Below are positions 6,184 through 6,197 of a DNA stretch of 6,197 nucleotides, piece by piece. The DNA is from Saprospiraceae bacterium (GTDB lineage Bacteria > Bacteroidota > Bacteroidia > Chitinophagales > Saprospiraceae). The notes below the pieces were generated by a model. The model worked only from the letters and a program-made list of their open reading frames with translations, was not told the origin of the DNA and searched no databases. How positions within the stretch are numbered: position 1 is the stretch's first letter; the number at the start of each line of letters is the position of its first letter. Location of the stretch: assembly GCA_013001805.1 (NCBI GenBank), contig JABDLW010000693.1, forward strand, positions 1 through 6,197, written 5' to 3'. The position numbers and the translations under genes are program-made.

Positions 6184-6197
6184 GATCAACGAAGTAT

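Larger units (their letters stand above)
5659..6197. other. Long intergenic stretch without a convincing gene
   Basis: Apart from the optional N-terminal extension of the LRR frame up to 5790, no reading frame here has protein-like composition. The stretch holds a minus-strand terminator-like hairpin (5889-5916), a 6-bp inverted repeat AAATCC/GGATTT with a 16-base gap (5933-5960), a 10-bp palindrome CCAAATTTGG (5971-5980), and a tandem GC-rich repeat at the right edge (6133-6183). No tRNA cloverleaf or rRNA sequence was recognised. The A/T-rich left part and GC-rich right end differ visibly in composition. Confidence 0.55.

Noticed and set aside
6059..6196. Minus-strand frame open from the window edge to a stop at 6061-6059 (..GLPGYGRQVATDIFLPP..), a possible C-terminus upstream of the terminator.
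   Set aside because: The apparent protein sequence is mostly the repeat in translation and has no recognisable domain. The orientation fits the terminator, so it is noted, but the coding evidence is too poor.
6089..6197. Plus-strand open frame from ATG at 6089 to the window end (starts MRARQDWRKKDIRSYL), with an in-frame stop just upstream at 6077-6079.
   Set aside because: Half of it is the GC-rich tandem repeat read in two different frames, the composition is Arg/Gln/Ala-rich as expected for such repeats, and no family is recognisable. It could be a real gene start only if the frame continues convincingly past the window.
1557..6197. CRISPR array, tRNA, rRNA or insertion-sequence genes.
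   Set aside because: No regularly spaced direct repeats with unique spacers, no cloverleaf and no transposase-like sequence were seen; the only tandem repeat is the two-copy GC-rich element at the edge.

Overview
This window most likely comes from a member of the Bacteroidota. The signs are moderate-to-low GC content, the lack of Shine-Dalgarno sequences before nearly every start codon, one good TAnnTTTG-type -7 promoter element, and the gene set itself: an NtrC-type regulator and NtrY-like kinase divergent from a MacA/HlyD-type adaptor and a MacB/LolD-type ATPase. The genus cannot be fixed from the sequence.

Layout. Positions 1-1336, minus strand: a periplasmic adaptor (membrane fusion) protein, followed by the first 17 codons of an ABC transporter ATPase that leaves the window. 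Positions 1337-1556: a 220-bp divergent intergenic region with one clean inverted repeat. Positions 1557-4303, plus strand: a sigma-54-interacting response regulator, then its probable sensor histidine kinase 35 bp downstream. Positions 4304-4398: a short gap between convergent genes. Positions 4399-5616, minus strand: a cytosolic protein made almost entirely of about 15 leucine-rich repeats; a longer in-frame start at 5790 is possible but less likely. Positions 5617-6197: about 580 bp with no convincing gene. It holds the probable LRR promoter, a strong terminator-like hairpin oriented for the minus strand, and two diverged tandem copies of a GC-rich repeat at the right edge.

How it may work. 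The regulator, the kinase and the divergent export genes look like one stress-response or efflux module. The kinase has two membrane helices joined by only a few residues, so it has almost no extracytoplasmic sensor domain. It may sense the membrane itself or the neighbouring transporter, as intramembrane-sensing kinases of the Bce type do. The regulator has the complete sigma-54 activator apparatus, yet I found no well-spaced -24/-12 promoter in the divergent region, so its direct targets are unresolved. The LRR gene seems to be a separate unit with no visible functional link.

Nothing here is clearly a wholly new system. The points most worth a second look are the loopless kinase beside an exporter, the perfect hairpin over the kinase start codon, the orphan terminator, and the tandem GC-rich repeat whose core 11-mer recurs in the divergent regulatory region.
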